DNA of 12,552 bases from Deltaproteobacteria bacterium CG_4_8_14_3_um_filter_43_13 (GCA_002782605.1 PFIF01000191.1:1645-14196), one strand, 5' to 3'; counted from the stretch's first letter, positions 4,859-12,278 are shown. Notes: generated by a model from the letters alone, not told the origin. Made by a program: numbers and translations.

Positions 4859-6540
4859 GGGAGATTTGGAGAATTATGAAGAAGGTGCCCCAGAGATCTA
4901 TTAAACTGTCTTCCTTAATCCTATTATTTATCTTTATATTCTGTTCCCTTACTTATGCTGACAACATGCTGAAGGTAGCTGTGCTCCCATTCCAGATAAA
5001 CAGCTCGGAAAATTTGGATTATCTGAAGAAGGGGATTCTGGATATGCTTACATCCAGGATTTCTGTAGAGGGTAAGGTTGTAGTTCTTGAGAATAAACTA
5101 GTAAGTGATGTCCTGTCTCAAATTAATGAGAGTCCGACAACTGAAGAAGCAATAAGGAAGATCGGCACTCAGCTTGGTGTGGATTTTATTATTTCGGGCA
5201 GCCTGACTAAGATAGGAGATAGTGTTAGTATTGATGCCAAGATGTTTGACCTGAAGGAGAAGAAATCCGTTACATCTCTATTCGCCACAAGCAAAGGAAT
5301 GGATAATGTAATTCCTGAAGTCAGTGAGTTTGCTTTGAAGGCCAATTCCAGGATTACAGGTAAACCTTATTCTGTCTATTCATCTCCACATCCACCTCCA
5401 CTTCCTACTGCCAGTGAAGAGGCATCTGCTTTTATGTCAGAATTTCTTGTCCCTAAAAAGGGGAAGGGCCCTTCTTCCGATACCGGTTCTGAATTTGTAA
5501 TGTCTGGTGATCCTCTGGGTCTCAAGAAGGGATTTTGGAAGAGTCAAAGGCTGGACTTTGGGATTAAAGGTATTGCTGTTGGAGATGTGGATGGGGATGG
5601 AAAAAAGGAAACGGTTGTTATCGACAAGAATAGCATATATATATATAGATACTCAGAAGATAGGCTGGCATTGATAAAAAAGATTAAAGGGAAGAAATCC
5701 GACAACTATCTGTCCCTTGATGTGGCCGATATTAATAAAAATGGAATTTCAGAGATCTTTGTAACCAACCTTGTCGATACCAGACTGGACTCCTTTGTTA
5801 TAGAGTTCCAAAAAGGAGATTTTGTAAAGATTGAAACAGGCATCAACTATTTTTTTAAGGTGATTGAGACATCTAAAAATGGTTCCATGCTTCTTAGCCA
5901 AAAGGCAGGGCTGGATGGTATTTTTTACGGTAGTGTAACTCAACTGGTATGGAAAGACAACAAATACATGGAAGAAAAAAATATCCCCCTTCCCAAAGGC
6001 GCCATAGTGTATGGGTTCAACTTGATTGATGTTGATAAAGATGGGAAAGAGGAGATTGTTCTGATCGATAATTACGATAACCTGAAGGTTTTTTCTAATA
6101 GTGGGGAGTTGATGTGGAAGAGTGATGAAATATATGGAGGGACAAAAAACTTCTTAACCAAGTATCCGGCTGGTACGAAACCGGTTGACTCCCTTGAGGG
6201 GCTTGAAACTAGATTGTACCTTCAAAATCGGATACTGCTTCAAAATCGTAAAGGAGAAAATGCAGTAGTTGTCGCAAAAAATATTCCAGGTGCAGGAAAG
6301 TTATTTGAAAGAACCAGAATGTATAAGAACAGCGAAATTTATAGTTTTACCTGGGATGGTCTGGGTTTATCAGAGGATTGGAGAACAAAAAAGATTCCTG
6401 GATATGTTGCCGATTTTCAGATTAAGGATATAAATAATGACGGGAAAGATAGATTGGTGGTTGGAATTATCCAAACCTCCAGTGATGCATTATTTGGAAG
6501 TGACAAGAGTTATATCTTGGTCTATGAGTTAATGAATTAA
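4855..6540 (+). CDS. Exported FG-GAP/VCBS-repeat protein with TolB/FlgO-like N-terminal domain
   Basis: The product has 561 residues. A signal peptide is evident: basic start, hydrophobic core LSSLILLFIFIFCSL (18-32) and a likely cut after TYA (33-35). An internal Met at residue 8 gives a more typical signal peptide, but the ATG at 4855 overlaps the epimerase stop. Residues 38-135 (LKVAVLPFQ..., then FIISGSLTKIGDSVSIDAKMFD) resemble the alpha/beta domain found in FlgO, CsgG and TolB-N type periplasmic proteins. A Pro-rich linker (about 170-190) follows. The C-terminal part has four calcium-loop motifs of FG-GAP/VCBS type: DVDGDGKKE (244-252), DINKNGISE (292-300), DVDKDGKEE (392-400) and DINNDGKDR (525-533). 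This suggests a beta-propeller in the periplasm or on the outer membrane. Substrate and role are unknown. The link to the epimerase is positional only. Confidence 0.75.
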   Translation: MREIWRIMKKVPQRSIKLSSLILLFIFIFCSLTYADNMLKVAVLPFQINSSENLDYLKKGILDMLTSRISVEGKVVVLENKLVSDVLSQINESPTTEEAIRKIGTQLGVDFIISGSLTKIGDSVSIDAKMFDLKEKKSVTSLFATSKGMDNVIPEVSEFALKANSRITGKPYSVYSSPHPPPLPTASEEASAFMSEFLVPKKGKGPSSDTGSEFVMSGDPLGLKKGFWKSQRLDFGIKGIAVGDVDGDGKKETVVIDKNSIYIYRYSEDRLALIKKIKGKKSDNYLSLDVADINKNGISEIFVTNLVDTRLDSFVIEFQKGDFVKIETGINYFFKVIETSKNGSMLLSQKAGLDGIFYGSVTQLVWKDNKYMEEKNIPLPKGAIVYGFNLIDVDKDGKEEIVLIDNYDNLKVFSNSGELMWKSDEIYGGTKNFLTKYPAGTKPVDSLEGLETRLYLQNRILLQNRKGENAVVVAKNIPGAGKLFERTRMYKNSEIYSFTWDGLGLSEDWRTKKIPGYVADFQIKDINNDGKDRLVVGIIQTSSDALFGSDKSYILVYELMN

Positions 6541-6566
6541 ATACCCTTTTTCAATTGTCTGAAATT

Positions 6567-6603
6567 CAAAAAACCTTTTAATGATTCCATAAAAGATTTT
6601 TTG
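6567..6603. terminator. AT-rich hairpin, probable terminator of the left operon
   Basis: Bases 6567-6580 and 6590-6603 pair at 13 of 14 positions around a nine-base loop (ATGATTCCA). The T-run lies in the descending arm, so a transcript would end in U residues after partial pairing. It begins 27 bases after the stop of the FG-GAP gene and is nearly symmetrical, so it could act on either strand. Confidence 0.5.
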
Positions 6604-6628
6604 TTTGGATATTAACAACAAGTATTAA
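6601..6628 (+). promoter_or_regulatory. Weak candidate promoter for tRNA-Met
   Basis: TTGTTT (6601-6606) and TATTAA (6623-6628) are spaced by 16 bases and would start transcription at about 6635, just ahead of the tRNA at 6638. The match to consensus is modest and the region is AT-rich, so chance is a real alternative. Confidence 0.25.
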
Positions 6629-6637
6629 ACCATCAAA

Positions 6638-6714
6638 GGCGGTGTAGCTCAGTTGGTTAGAGCATGCGGCTCATATCCGCAGTGTCCGGGGTTCAAATCC
6701 CTGCACCGCCACCA
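6638..6714 (+). tRNA. tRNA-Met (anticodon CAT), elongator type
   Basis: The 77-base gene folds as a full cloverleaf. The acceptor stem GGCGGTG pairs with CACCGCC (6704-6710), A73 is present and CCA is encoded (6712-6714). The D arm is AGCTCAGTTGGTTAGAGC. The anticodon stem TGCGG/CCGCA encloses the loop CTCATAT with anticodon CAT at 6672-6674, and the T loop is GTTCAAATC. The first acceptor pair is a normal G-C, so it is not an initiator tRNA. The lysidine-modified tRNA-Ile (CAU) is the other possibility, but the anticodon-stem sequence matches the elongator Met pattern I know better. Confidence 0.9.
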
Positions 6715-6815
6715 AAAAAACTCTCCCCTGAATCAACTTTTATGGCTTCCTAAAAAGTCCATTCCCTATCCTTTTTAAATCCCTTTTGAATGATTCCATG
6801 AAAGAGAAAAAAATC

Positions 6816-6867
6816 TTGACATAATGATATTATAATATTATATGAACATAAATTCAAAATTTAGAAT
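6816..6867 (+). promoter_or_regulatory. Promoter and palindromic operator candidates for the TetR-family gene
   Basis: A perfect -35 TTGACA (6816-6821) is followed after 17 bases by TATATG (6839-6844, 4 of 6). A perfect 12-bp palindrome ATATTATAATAT (6827-6838) fills the spacer. A second palindrome, ATTCAAAATTTAGAAT (6852-6867, 14 of 16 positions symmetrical), covers the expected transcription start. Either is a plausible binding site for the regulator encoded next, giving autoregulation. The first could be mere AT-rich sequence. Confidence 0.5.
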
Positions 6868-6891
6868 ACATATTGCAAAGAGGTAATTTCA

Positions 6892-7536
6892 TTGCAACAG
6901 ATGAGCAGGAAGAAAAGGGAGTACCAGGCAAGAAGGTCTGAGATCCTTGGTGCAGCAGAGAGGTTATTTGCAAGCAAGGGATTCCACAATACTACCATGG
7001 CGGAGATTGCTCAGGAATCGGAATTCGCTATTGGAACGCTATACCAATTTTTTAAGAACAAGGAAGACCTTTATTATACCATGGTCATTGAAAAACTCGA
7101 TCTTTTATATTCTGGCATTGGGAACAAGGTTCACAGGTTCAAAGATAGCCTTAAGAAGATCGAAAGTCTGATTAAAACCCAGCTCTCCTTTTTTCAGGAT
7201 AACAGGGACTTCTTTGCGATATTCATTAAAGAAAGAGGGTCTCTGGAGGCTACGGTAAATGAAGATTTTGGAGAAGCCCTTCGCCAAAAATATCTTTCCT
7301 TTATTGATCTTGTAACTCAAGTAATGCTTACAGGTATAGAACAATCCAATCTCAAGGATTTGGATGCAAGGGAAATGGCCTGGGCATTGTTGGGTATAAT
7401 AAATTCATTTGTTTTTCAATGGATTATCAATCCGCAGAAGGTATCCCTGGTTTCTAAATCAGTGGTAATCATGGATCTCTTCTTGCGAGGTACAGGGGAT
7501 GTTATAAAGGAGGCACAAAGAGACAAAGGCACATAG
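6892..7536 (+). CDS. TetR/AcrR-family transcriptional regulator
   Basis: The 214-residue protein has the standard TetR layout. Residues 10-57 form the DNA-binding domain (RRSEILGAAERLFASKGF, then TTMAEIAQESEFAIGTLYQFF with the turn near 41-45 and the Tyr-x-x-Phe recognition end, then KNKEDL). The rest is a helical ligand-binding and dimer domain. I prefer the TTG at 6892 because AAAGAGGT (6877-6884) ends seven bases before it; the ATG at 6901 would have a 16-base gap. It precedes the efflux genes on the same strand, so it most likely represses them and itself and is released by a pump substrate. The last eight residues (EAQRDKGT) and the stop codon are encoded within a GCACAAAG-type repeat array, so the C-terminus may be a recent extension or replacement. 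The inducer cannot be predicted. Confidence 0.88.
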   Translation: MQQMSRKKREYQARRSEILGAAERLFASKGFHNTTMAEIAQESEFAIGTLYQFFKNKEDLYYTMVIEKLDLLYSGIGNKVHRFKDSLKKIESLIKTQLSFFQDNRDFFAIFIKERGSLEATVNEDFGEALRQKYLSFIDLVTQVMLTGIEQSNLKDLDAREMAWALLGIINSFVFQWIINPQKVSLVSKSVVIMDLFLRGTGDVIKEAQRDKGT

Positions 7537-7611
7537 AATAGTTCAGTTACCAGTTATCGGTTAATTATTAACTGTAAACCGTATTTTTAGTGCCTTTGTG
7601 CCTATCTGAGT
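7513..7611. repeat. Nested inverted repeats: octamer arrays outside, heptamer arrays inside
   Basis: The outer left arm (7513-7536) is three eight-base words beginning GCACAAAG; the outer right arm (7588-7611) has the complementary TAGTGCCT and TTGTGCCT words. Inside, 7542-7562 is three seven-base words of pattern nnCNGTT, and 7570-7583 is two words of pattern AACNGTA, the inverse orientation. The outer family matches the element at 897-1010 and the inner family matches the one at 10812-10900. The left arm overlaps the end of the TetR-family gene. Confidence 0.7.
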
Positions 7612-7657
7612 AGTTATGTTTGAAGAGGGGTCAGGTTTATAAAGGGGATGAGATACT

Positions 7658-8959
7658 ATGAGAGTCTTACTCGACAGACAACTATCTTCCAGAATCTTTT
7701 ATTTGGTATTGCTGGTATTCTTTCTTTTTGTTCCTTTTAACGCGGGAGCAGATGAAATCATAAAAAAGGATGAGGCTCTTAAGCTGGACAGATGCGTAGA
7801 GATAGCGCTGAAGAAACAGCCAAACATTATTGCAGCGATGAATACAGTGAGTATAAATCAAAGCAGGGTAGGGCAGGCAAAGGCGAATTATTATCCACAG
7901 ATAGATTTGTCATCAGGCTACAGTAAATCCTCTCACTTTTCCAGCGCCAGCAGCCGTTCATCCGATGAATATTCAAGCGGTGTTGGTCTCAAGCAGAATA
8001 TCTATGATTTTGGGAAAACCACTACACGTGTGGAGATTCAAAGGCTGAACCTGAATTCTTCCCGTTTAGACCTCGAGAACGTATCAGATCAGATAGTCTT
8101 TAATGTTAAACAGGCATACTATGGAGTATTGCAGGCAGAGAGGAACAGGGATGTTGCTGAGGAAGCTGTCAGGCAATTCAAAAAACACCTGGAACAGGCA
8201 AAGGGATTTTATGAAGTCGGCACAAAACCAAAATTTGATGTTACGAAGGCAGAAGTGGATTTGAGTAATGCAAAACTGAATCTGATAAAGGCTGAAAATA
8301 CCATTAGGGTAACAAGGGTAATCCTTAGCAACGCAATGGGGGTGCCTGATGCCACTGAATACAGTCTGGTGGATAATCTTACTTTTGTTAGATACGATGT
8401 TACACTTGAAGACATGCTGAAAATGGCATATCGTCAGAGGGCCGACCTTAGATCAATCCTCATAAAGAAAAAGGCAGCAGAGGCATCGGTACAGATATCA
8501 AAGAAAGACTATTATCCTACACTGTCAGGAAATGCGGCTTACAGCCGGGTTGGTGAAAGGTTTCCCCTGGAGGACGGCTGGAATGTTGGTATGACTATAA
8601 CATTTCCAGTATTTAGTGGCTTCTCAACCGGATACCAGGTAGAGGAAGCGACGGCAAATCTCAACGTTCTGAAAGCAAATGAAGAGGCATTAAGGCAGGG
8701 GATAGTCCTTGAGGTTCAGCAGGCATATTTAAACCTCAAAGATGCAGAGGAAAGGATTCCCACAGCAGAACTTACTGTTAAACAGGCAGAGGAAAACCTT
8801 GAGATGGCAAACGGCAGGTATGCCGCAGGTGTAGGAAACCCCATTGAGGTAACGGATGCAGAAGTGTCATTAAGCAATGCTAAGACAGCCTATATTCAGT
8901 CACTTTATGATTATAAAGCTACACGGGCGAGTCTTGAGAAGGCGGTGGGTATACGATGA
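7658..8959 (+). CDS. TolC-family outer-membrane efflux protein
   Basis: The 433-residue protein is the outer-membrane channel of the tripartite pump encoded here. A signal peptide is clear: MRVLLDRQLSSR, then a hydrophobic core (14-27), and a likely cut after NAGA (28-31). The mature part has the two tandem outer-membrane-efflux repeats of TolC-like proteins. The first runs from about residue 43 (RCVEIALKKQPNI, with long coiled-coil helices). The second starts near 249 (LEDMLKMAYRQRADL, with KKDYYPTLSG, then GMTITFPVFSGF). Helical ends such as KQAEENLEMANGRYAAGVG are typical. A trimer would form a barrel through the outer membrane and a periplasmic tunnel. The ATG follows AAAGGGG at ten bases. 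Its stop overlaps the start of the adaptor gene (ATGA), which indicates coupled translation. Confidence 0.92.
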   Translation: MRVLLDRQLSSRIFYLVLLVFFLFVPFNAGADEIIKKDEALKLDRCVEIALKKQPNIIAAMNTVSINQSRVGQAKANYYPQIDLSSGYSKSSHFSSASSRSSDEYSSGVGLKQNIYDFGKTTTRVEIQRLNLNSSRLDLENVSDQIVFNVKQAYYGVLQAERNRDVAEEAVRQFKKHLEQAKGFYEVGTKPKFDVTKAEVDLSNAKLNLIKAENTIRVTRVILSNAMGVPDATEYSLVDNLTFVRYDVTLEDMLKMAYRQRADLRSILIKKKAAEASVQISKKDYYPTLSGNAAYSRVGERFPLEDGWNVGMTITFPVFSGFSTGYQVEEATANLNVLKANEEALRQGIVLEVQQAYLNLKDAEERIPTAELTVKQAEENLEMANGRYAAGVGNPIEVTDAEVSLSNAKTAYIQSLYDYKATRASLEKAVGIR

Positions 8960-10128
8960 AAAAAATAATCATTATCAGCGGAATAATTATTGTCATTGTT
9001 ATTGCTGGATTTGTTTTATTCAGAGACAGAGGAAGTGAACCGAAATTCGGGACTGATAAGATTATCAGAGGTGATATAGAAATGGCAGTTAGCGCCACAG
9101 GTACAGTAAACCCTGTGACCACTGTCCTTGTGGGCACACAGGTATCAGGCACGATAAAAGAATTATATGTGGATTTCAATTCTCCTGTAAAGAAAGGTAA
9201 GATAATAGCCAGGATAGACCCGGCTCTGTTTGAGGCACAGGTGAATCAGGCAAAGGCAAATTCCCTTTCGGCTAAAGCAAATCTGGAGAAAGCCGGGGCA
9301 ACACTTGTTGATGCAAAGAGGACAATGGACAGGAATAAGGAGCTGTTCTCAAAAAGTCTTATTGCGAGGAGTGATCTCGATACGGCAGAAACAAATTATG
9401 AAACTGCAAACGCCTCGGTAAGCGTGGCAAAATCTCAGGTCGCCCAGACAGAGGCAGCCTTAAGCCTTGCAGAGACAAACCTTCATTATACGAAGATAAT
9501 ATCCCCTGTAGATGGTATTGTCGTATCGAGGAATGTGGACGCTGGACAGACTGTTGCTGCCAGCTTTCAGACACCGACACTGTTTAGCATTGCACAGGAC
9601 CTTACAAAAATGCAGATTGATACGAGTGTGGATGAGGCGGATATAGGGAATCTAAAAGTCGGACAGGATGTTCAATTTACTGTAGATGCCTATCCAGACA
9701 TTACTTTTAAGGGCAGGGTATGGCAGGTAAGGAACGCTCCAATAACAGTTCAGAATGTTGTAACCTACGATGTAGTAGTTAAAGTAAGTAATCCTGAATT
9801 AAAGCTTAAACCAGGAATGACTGCCAATGTATCCATAATAGTATCAATAAAAAGAGATGTGTTAAAGATCCCGAATGCTGCCTTGCGATTCAAGCCCTCA
9901 GAGAAAGGTATGCCAGTATCAGACAAGAAAGGCCATGGTGTATGGATACTTGAAGAGAATAAACCAAAGCGTATTCCGGTTTCTTTGGGAATAAGTGACG
10001 GAAACTATACAGAACTCGTCGCAGGGAAGATAAGGGAGGGGCAGAAAGTAATAGTAGAGTCTATGTCAAAGACGAAGGTACTGTCCGGAACTGGCAGTTC
10101 TGGAACGCGTGGGCCAAGGATGTTCTAA
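8956..10128 (+). CDS. MacA/HlyD-like periplasmic adaptor (membrane fusion protein)
   Basis: The 390-residue adaptor links the MacB-type transporter to the TolC-like channel. An N-terminal membrane anchor spans residues 4-22. The first half of the lipoyl-like domain is GTQVSGTIKELYVDF and following residues (60-88). An alpha-helical hairpin runs from about 90 to 176 with heptad-like Ala/Gln/Lys content. The second lipoyl half is SPVDGIVVSRNVDAGQTV (183-200), followed by the beta-barrel domain with DEADIGNLKVGQDVQF and the GMTANVSI segment. This order is that of MacA-type adaptors. No lipobox Cys is seen, so it is held by the transmembrane helix. The start overlaps the upstream stop by four bases. 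Confidence 0.92.
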   Translation: MKKIIIISGIIIVIVIAGFVLFRDRGSEPKFGTDKIIRGDIEMAVSATGTVNPVTTVLVGTQVSGTIKELYVDFNSPVKKGKIIARIDPALFEAQVNQAKANSLSAKANLEKAGATLVDAKRTMDRNKELFSKSLIARSDLDTAETNYETANASVSVAKSQVAQTEAALSLAETNLHYTKIISPVDGIVVSRNVDAGQTVAASFQTPTLFSIAQDLTKMQIDTSVDEADIGNLKVGQDVQFTVDAYPDITFKGRVWQVRNAPITVQNVVTYDVVVKVSNPELKLKPGMTANVSIIVSIKRDVLKIPNAALRFKPSEKGMPVSDKKGHGVWILEENKPKRIPVSLGISDGNYTELVAGKIREGQKVIVESMSKTKVLSGTGSSGTRGPRMF

Positions 10129-10129
10129 T

Positions 10130-10813
10130 ATGGCAATTATCGAGGCACAGGAAATCACGAAAGTCTACAGTCTTGGTGATATCGATGTGAATGCACTCAC
10201 AGGTGTGTCATTAGCAATAGAAAAAGGTGAATTTGTCGGAATAATGGGACCGTCAGGGTCCGGGAAATCAACCTTTATGAATATTCTGGGATGTCTTGAT
10301 AAACCGACGAGCGGCAAGTATCTTTTAGAAAATATCGATATCAGCGATCTTAATAGAGACAAACTGGCGGCAATAAGGAACAAAAAAATAGGTTTTGTTT
10401 TTCAGGGATTCAACCTGCTTCCCAGGATGTCTGCACTCGAAAATGTTGAACTTCCGATGCTCTATGACGGCATATCTGCAAAGGAGAGGAAAGAGAACGC
10501 GTTAGAAGCCCTTAAAAAAGTAGGTCTGGAAGACAGGGGGTACCATCATCCTAATCAGCTTTCAGGCGGACAACAGCAAAGGGTCGCAATAGCGAGGGCG
10601 TTGGTAAATAACGCCCCCATAATATTTGCAGATGAACCGACTGGCAATCTCGACACAAAGACGAGTGTCGAGATAATGAAGATATTGGTGGATCTGAATA
10701 CCCAATCAAACATTACAGTAATACTGGTAACCCATGAGGACAATATCGCAGCGTACAGCAGACGGATAATAAAATTCCTGGATGGAAGTGTTATCAGCGA
10801 TGAAATAAGGTAA
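10130..10813 (+). CDS. MacB/LolD-type ABC transporter ATP-binding protein
   Basis: This 227-residue ATPase powers the efflux complex. All motifs are intact: Walker A GPSGSGKST (40-48), Q-loop FQGFNLLP (91-98), signature LSGGQQQ (144-150), Walker B IIFADEP (164-170), D-loop GNLD (172-175) and H-loop THED with His202. The order and the IKVY/ALxGVS style place it with the MacB/LolD group, in which ATPase and permease may be separate. The ATG at 10130 is one base after the adaptor stop, and AAGGA (10116-10120) is nine bases before it. An upstream in-frame GTG at 10109 would lie inside the adaptor gene without a ribosome binding site and adds a tail the family lacks. Confidence 0.94.
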   Translation: MAIIEAQEITKVYSLGDIDVNALTGVSLAIEKGEFVGIMGPSGSGKSTFMNILGCLDKPTSGKYLLENIDISDLNRDKLAAIRNKKIGFVFQGFNLLPRMSALENVELPMLYDGISAKERKENALEALKKVGLEDRGYHHPNQLSGGQQQRVAIARALVNNAPIIFADEPTGNLDTKTSVEIMKILVDLNTQSNITVILVTHEDNIAAYSRRIIKFLDGSVISDEIR

Positions 10814-10900
10814 CTGTTATCCGTTGACCGTTACCTGTGTTCAATTCTTAGCTTGTGCCCATGAAGACAGATATCGGTGAACAGAAAACGGTGAACTGTT
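10812..10900. repeat. Inverted pair of heptamer arrays (AACNGTT family)
   Basis: From 10812, overlapping the ATPase stop, four seven-base words follow the pattern nnCNGTT (to 10839, the last degenerate). From 10873 to 10900, four words follow the pattern AACNGnn with one departure, in the inverse sense. The right arm ends exactly one base before the permease ATG at 10901, so it occupies the place of the ribosome binding site. The same heptamer family is seen at 7542-7583. Confidence 0.75.
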
Positions 10901-12130
10901 ATGATAAATATACCTTCAACATTTAGAATATCCTTCAGGGCATTAAAAGTGAACAAGATGCGTTCTGCCCTTACAATGTTAGGAATTATTATTGGGGTGG
11001 CCGCCGTTATTACTATGCTTGCTGTAGGTACAGGTGCAAGCCGGAAGATATCTGAGCAGATTTCGAGTATAGGAAGCAATCTCCTCATAATTCTTCCCGG
11101 AGCTACCACATCAGGGGGGGTTAGAATGGTAGTAGGTGCACAACCCACCCTAACTATAAGTGACGCAGATGCAATAAAGAAGGAATGCAATGCTGTCTCG
11201 GATGTTGCGCCGGTTCTCAACGGGGTCGCACAGGTCGTTTATGGGCACCAGAATTGGTCAACAGGTATAACAGGGACAACCCCGAGTATGTTGATTGTCA
11301 GGGACTGGCCGCTTGCATCGGGCAGGTCCTTTGCGGATCGGGATGTCAGGAGTGCTACAAAGGTGTGTTTATTGGGGCAGACCGTTGTGGATGGACTTTT
11401 TGGAGATATAGACCCGATTGGTCAGATTATCCGTATCAAAAAGATACCTTTTATAGTTATCGGTGTTCTTGCAAAAAAAGGTCAGTCTCCACAGGGTCAT
11501 GACCAGGATGATAACATTTATGTCCCTGTAACGACGGCACAGAAAAAGCTCTTCGGAACCCCATTTCCTGGAATGGTAAGGATAATTATGGTGAAGGCAA
11601 AGAGCACTGAAGCCCTTGCACCTGCAGAGAAACAGATGAATGATCTTCTCAGACAAAGGCACCGCATCGGTCAAAAACAGGAGAATGACTTCAATGTCAG
11701 AAATCTCACACAGATGATGCAGGTAGCAGAACAGTCTGCAAGGGTAATGACTTTATTGCTTGGTTCCATTGCATCAATCTCTCTCCTTGTTGGAGGTATT
11801 GGAATTATGAATATTATGCTTGTCTCGGTTACAGAAAGGACAAGGGAAATAGGGATACGGATGTCTGTTGGTGCAAAGACATGGGATATAAGGCTCCAGT
11901 TTATAATCGAGGCGGTTACATTATCATTAATCGGTGGGATAGCTGGGATTGTTCTTGGGGTATCCGGTTCAAAGGCGCTGGGTATTCTTGCGGGTTGGCC
12001 CACAATAGTATCACCTCTTGCTGTCTTCCTCTCTTTTGGTTTTTCTGGATTGGTAGGGGTTTTTTTCGGGTTTTATCCTGCCTATAAGGCATCGCTTTTT
12101 AACCCTATAGATGCATTGAGGCATGAATAG
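10901..12130 (+). CDS. MacB-type ABC transporter permease
   Basis: The 409-residue protein is a four-helix MacB/FtsX-superfamily permease without a fused ATPase. TM1 is near residues 22-44 (SALTMLGIIIGVAAVITMLAVG). A large periplasmic domain (about 45-280) includes the MacB core with LASGRSFADRD and PIGQIIRIKKIPFIVIGVL. Three more helices lie near 281-308 (LLVGGIGIMNIMLVSV), 330-352 and 369-395, and the gene ends with the family tail NPIDALRHE. The TERTREIGIRMSVGA segment, which couples to the ATPase, is well conserved. It uses periplasmic energy transfer to push substrate through the TolC-like channel; substrates in this family include macrolides, peptides and siderophores. A stop codon at 10892-10894 in frame rules out any earlier start. 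The ribosome binding site is weak (ACGGTGA) and made by repeat sequence. Confidence 0.93.
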   Translation: MINIPSTFRISFRALKVNKMRSALTMLGIIIGVAAVITMLAVGTGASRKISEQISSIGSNLLIILPGATTSGGVRMVVGAQPTLTISDADAIKKECNAVSDVAPVLNGVAQVVYGHQNWSTGITGTTPSMLIVRDWPLASGRSFADRDVRSATKVCLLGQTVVDGLFGDIDPIGQIIRIKKIPFIVIGVLAKKGQSPQGHDQDDNIYVPVTTAQKKLFGTPFPGMVRIIMVKAKSTEALAPAEKQMNDLLRQRHRIGQKQENDFNVRNLTQMMQVAEQSARVMTLLLGSIASISLLVGGIGIMNIMLVSVTERTREIGIRMSVGAKTWDIRLQFIIEAVTLSLIGGIAGIVLGVSGSKALGILAGWPTIVSPLAVFLSFGFSGLVGVFFGFYPAYKASLFNPIDALRHE

Positions 12131-12278
12131 GCTTCGGGCTTGTAATAGGGTTGAAATGCTGCTATTGATAAATCATACCGTTGTTTGAATAGGGTTTATA
12201 AATGGAATAAATTTACCCCAGGAAAATGGATGAGGGATTGATTAAGGATATGAGGGGTGTTAAAATAACAAGGAGCAT

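Larger units (their letters stand above)
6574..6805. repeat. Direct repeats flanking tRNA-Met
   Basis: CCTTTTAATGATTCCATAAA and three further bases (6574-6596) recur at 6782-6805 with one inserted G and one A-to-G change. The repeats bracket the tRNA at a distance of about 208 bases. Each copy carries the loop AATGATTCCAT. The left copy forms a strong hairpin; the right copy can form only a weaker one. Confidence 0.6.

Noticed and set aside
5635..5647. AT dinucleotide run as a phase-variation tract
   Set aside because: Only about six units, coding for Ile-Tyr in a beta strand of the FG-GAP region; a slippage role is not supported.
6638..6714. Initiator tRNA-fMet or tRNA-Ile2 (CAU)
   Set aside because: The first acceptor base pair is G-C, unlike the bacterial initiator. 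The anticodon stem and loop match the elongator Met form better than Ile2, though lysidine modification cannot be excluded from sequence alone.
10109..10129. GTG as start of the ABC ATPase
   Set aside because: It lies inside the adaptor gene, has no ribosome binding site, and the ATG at 10130 has one and starts at the family's usual N-terminus.
11369..11674. Reverse-strand open frame inside the permease gene
   Set aside because: It has no recognisable domain or ribosome binding site and opposes a well-conserved MacB permease frame.
12131..12278. Promoter or terminator between permease and methyltransferase
   Set aside because: AATAGGGTT occurs twice and some AT-rich hexamers exist, but no pair has acceptable consensus and spacing, and no GC stem with T-run was found.
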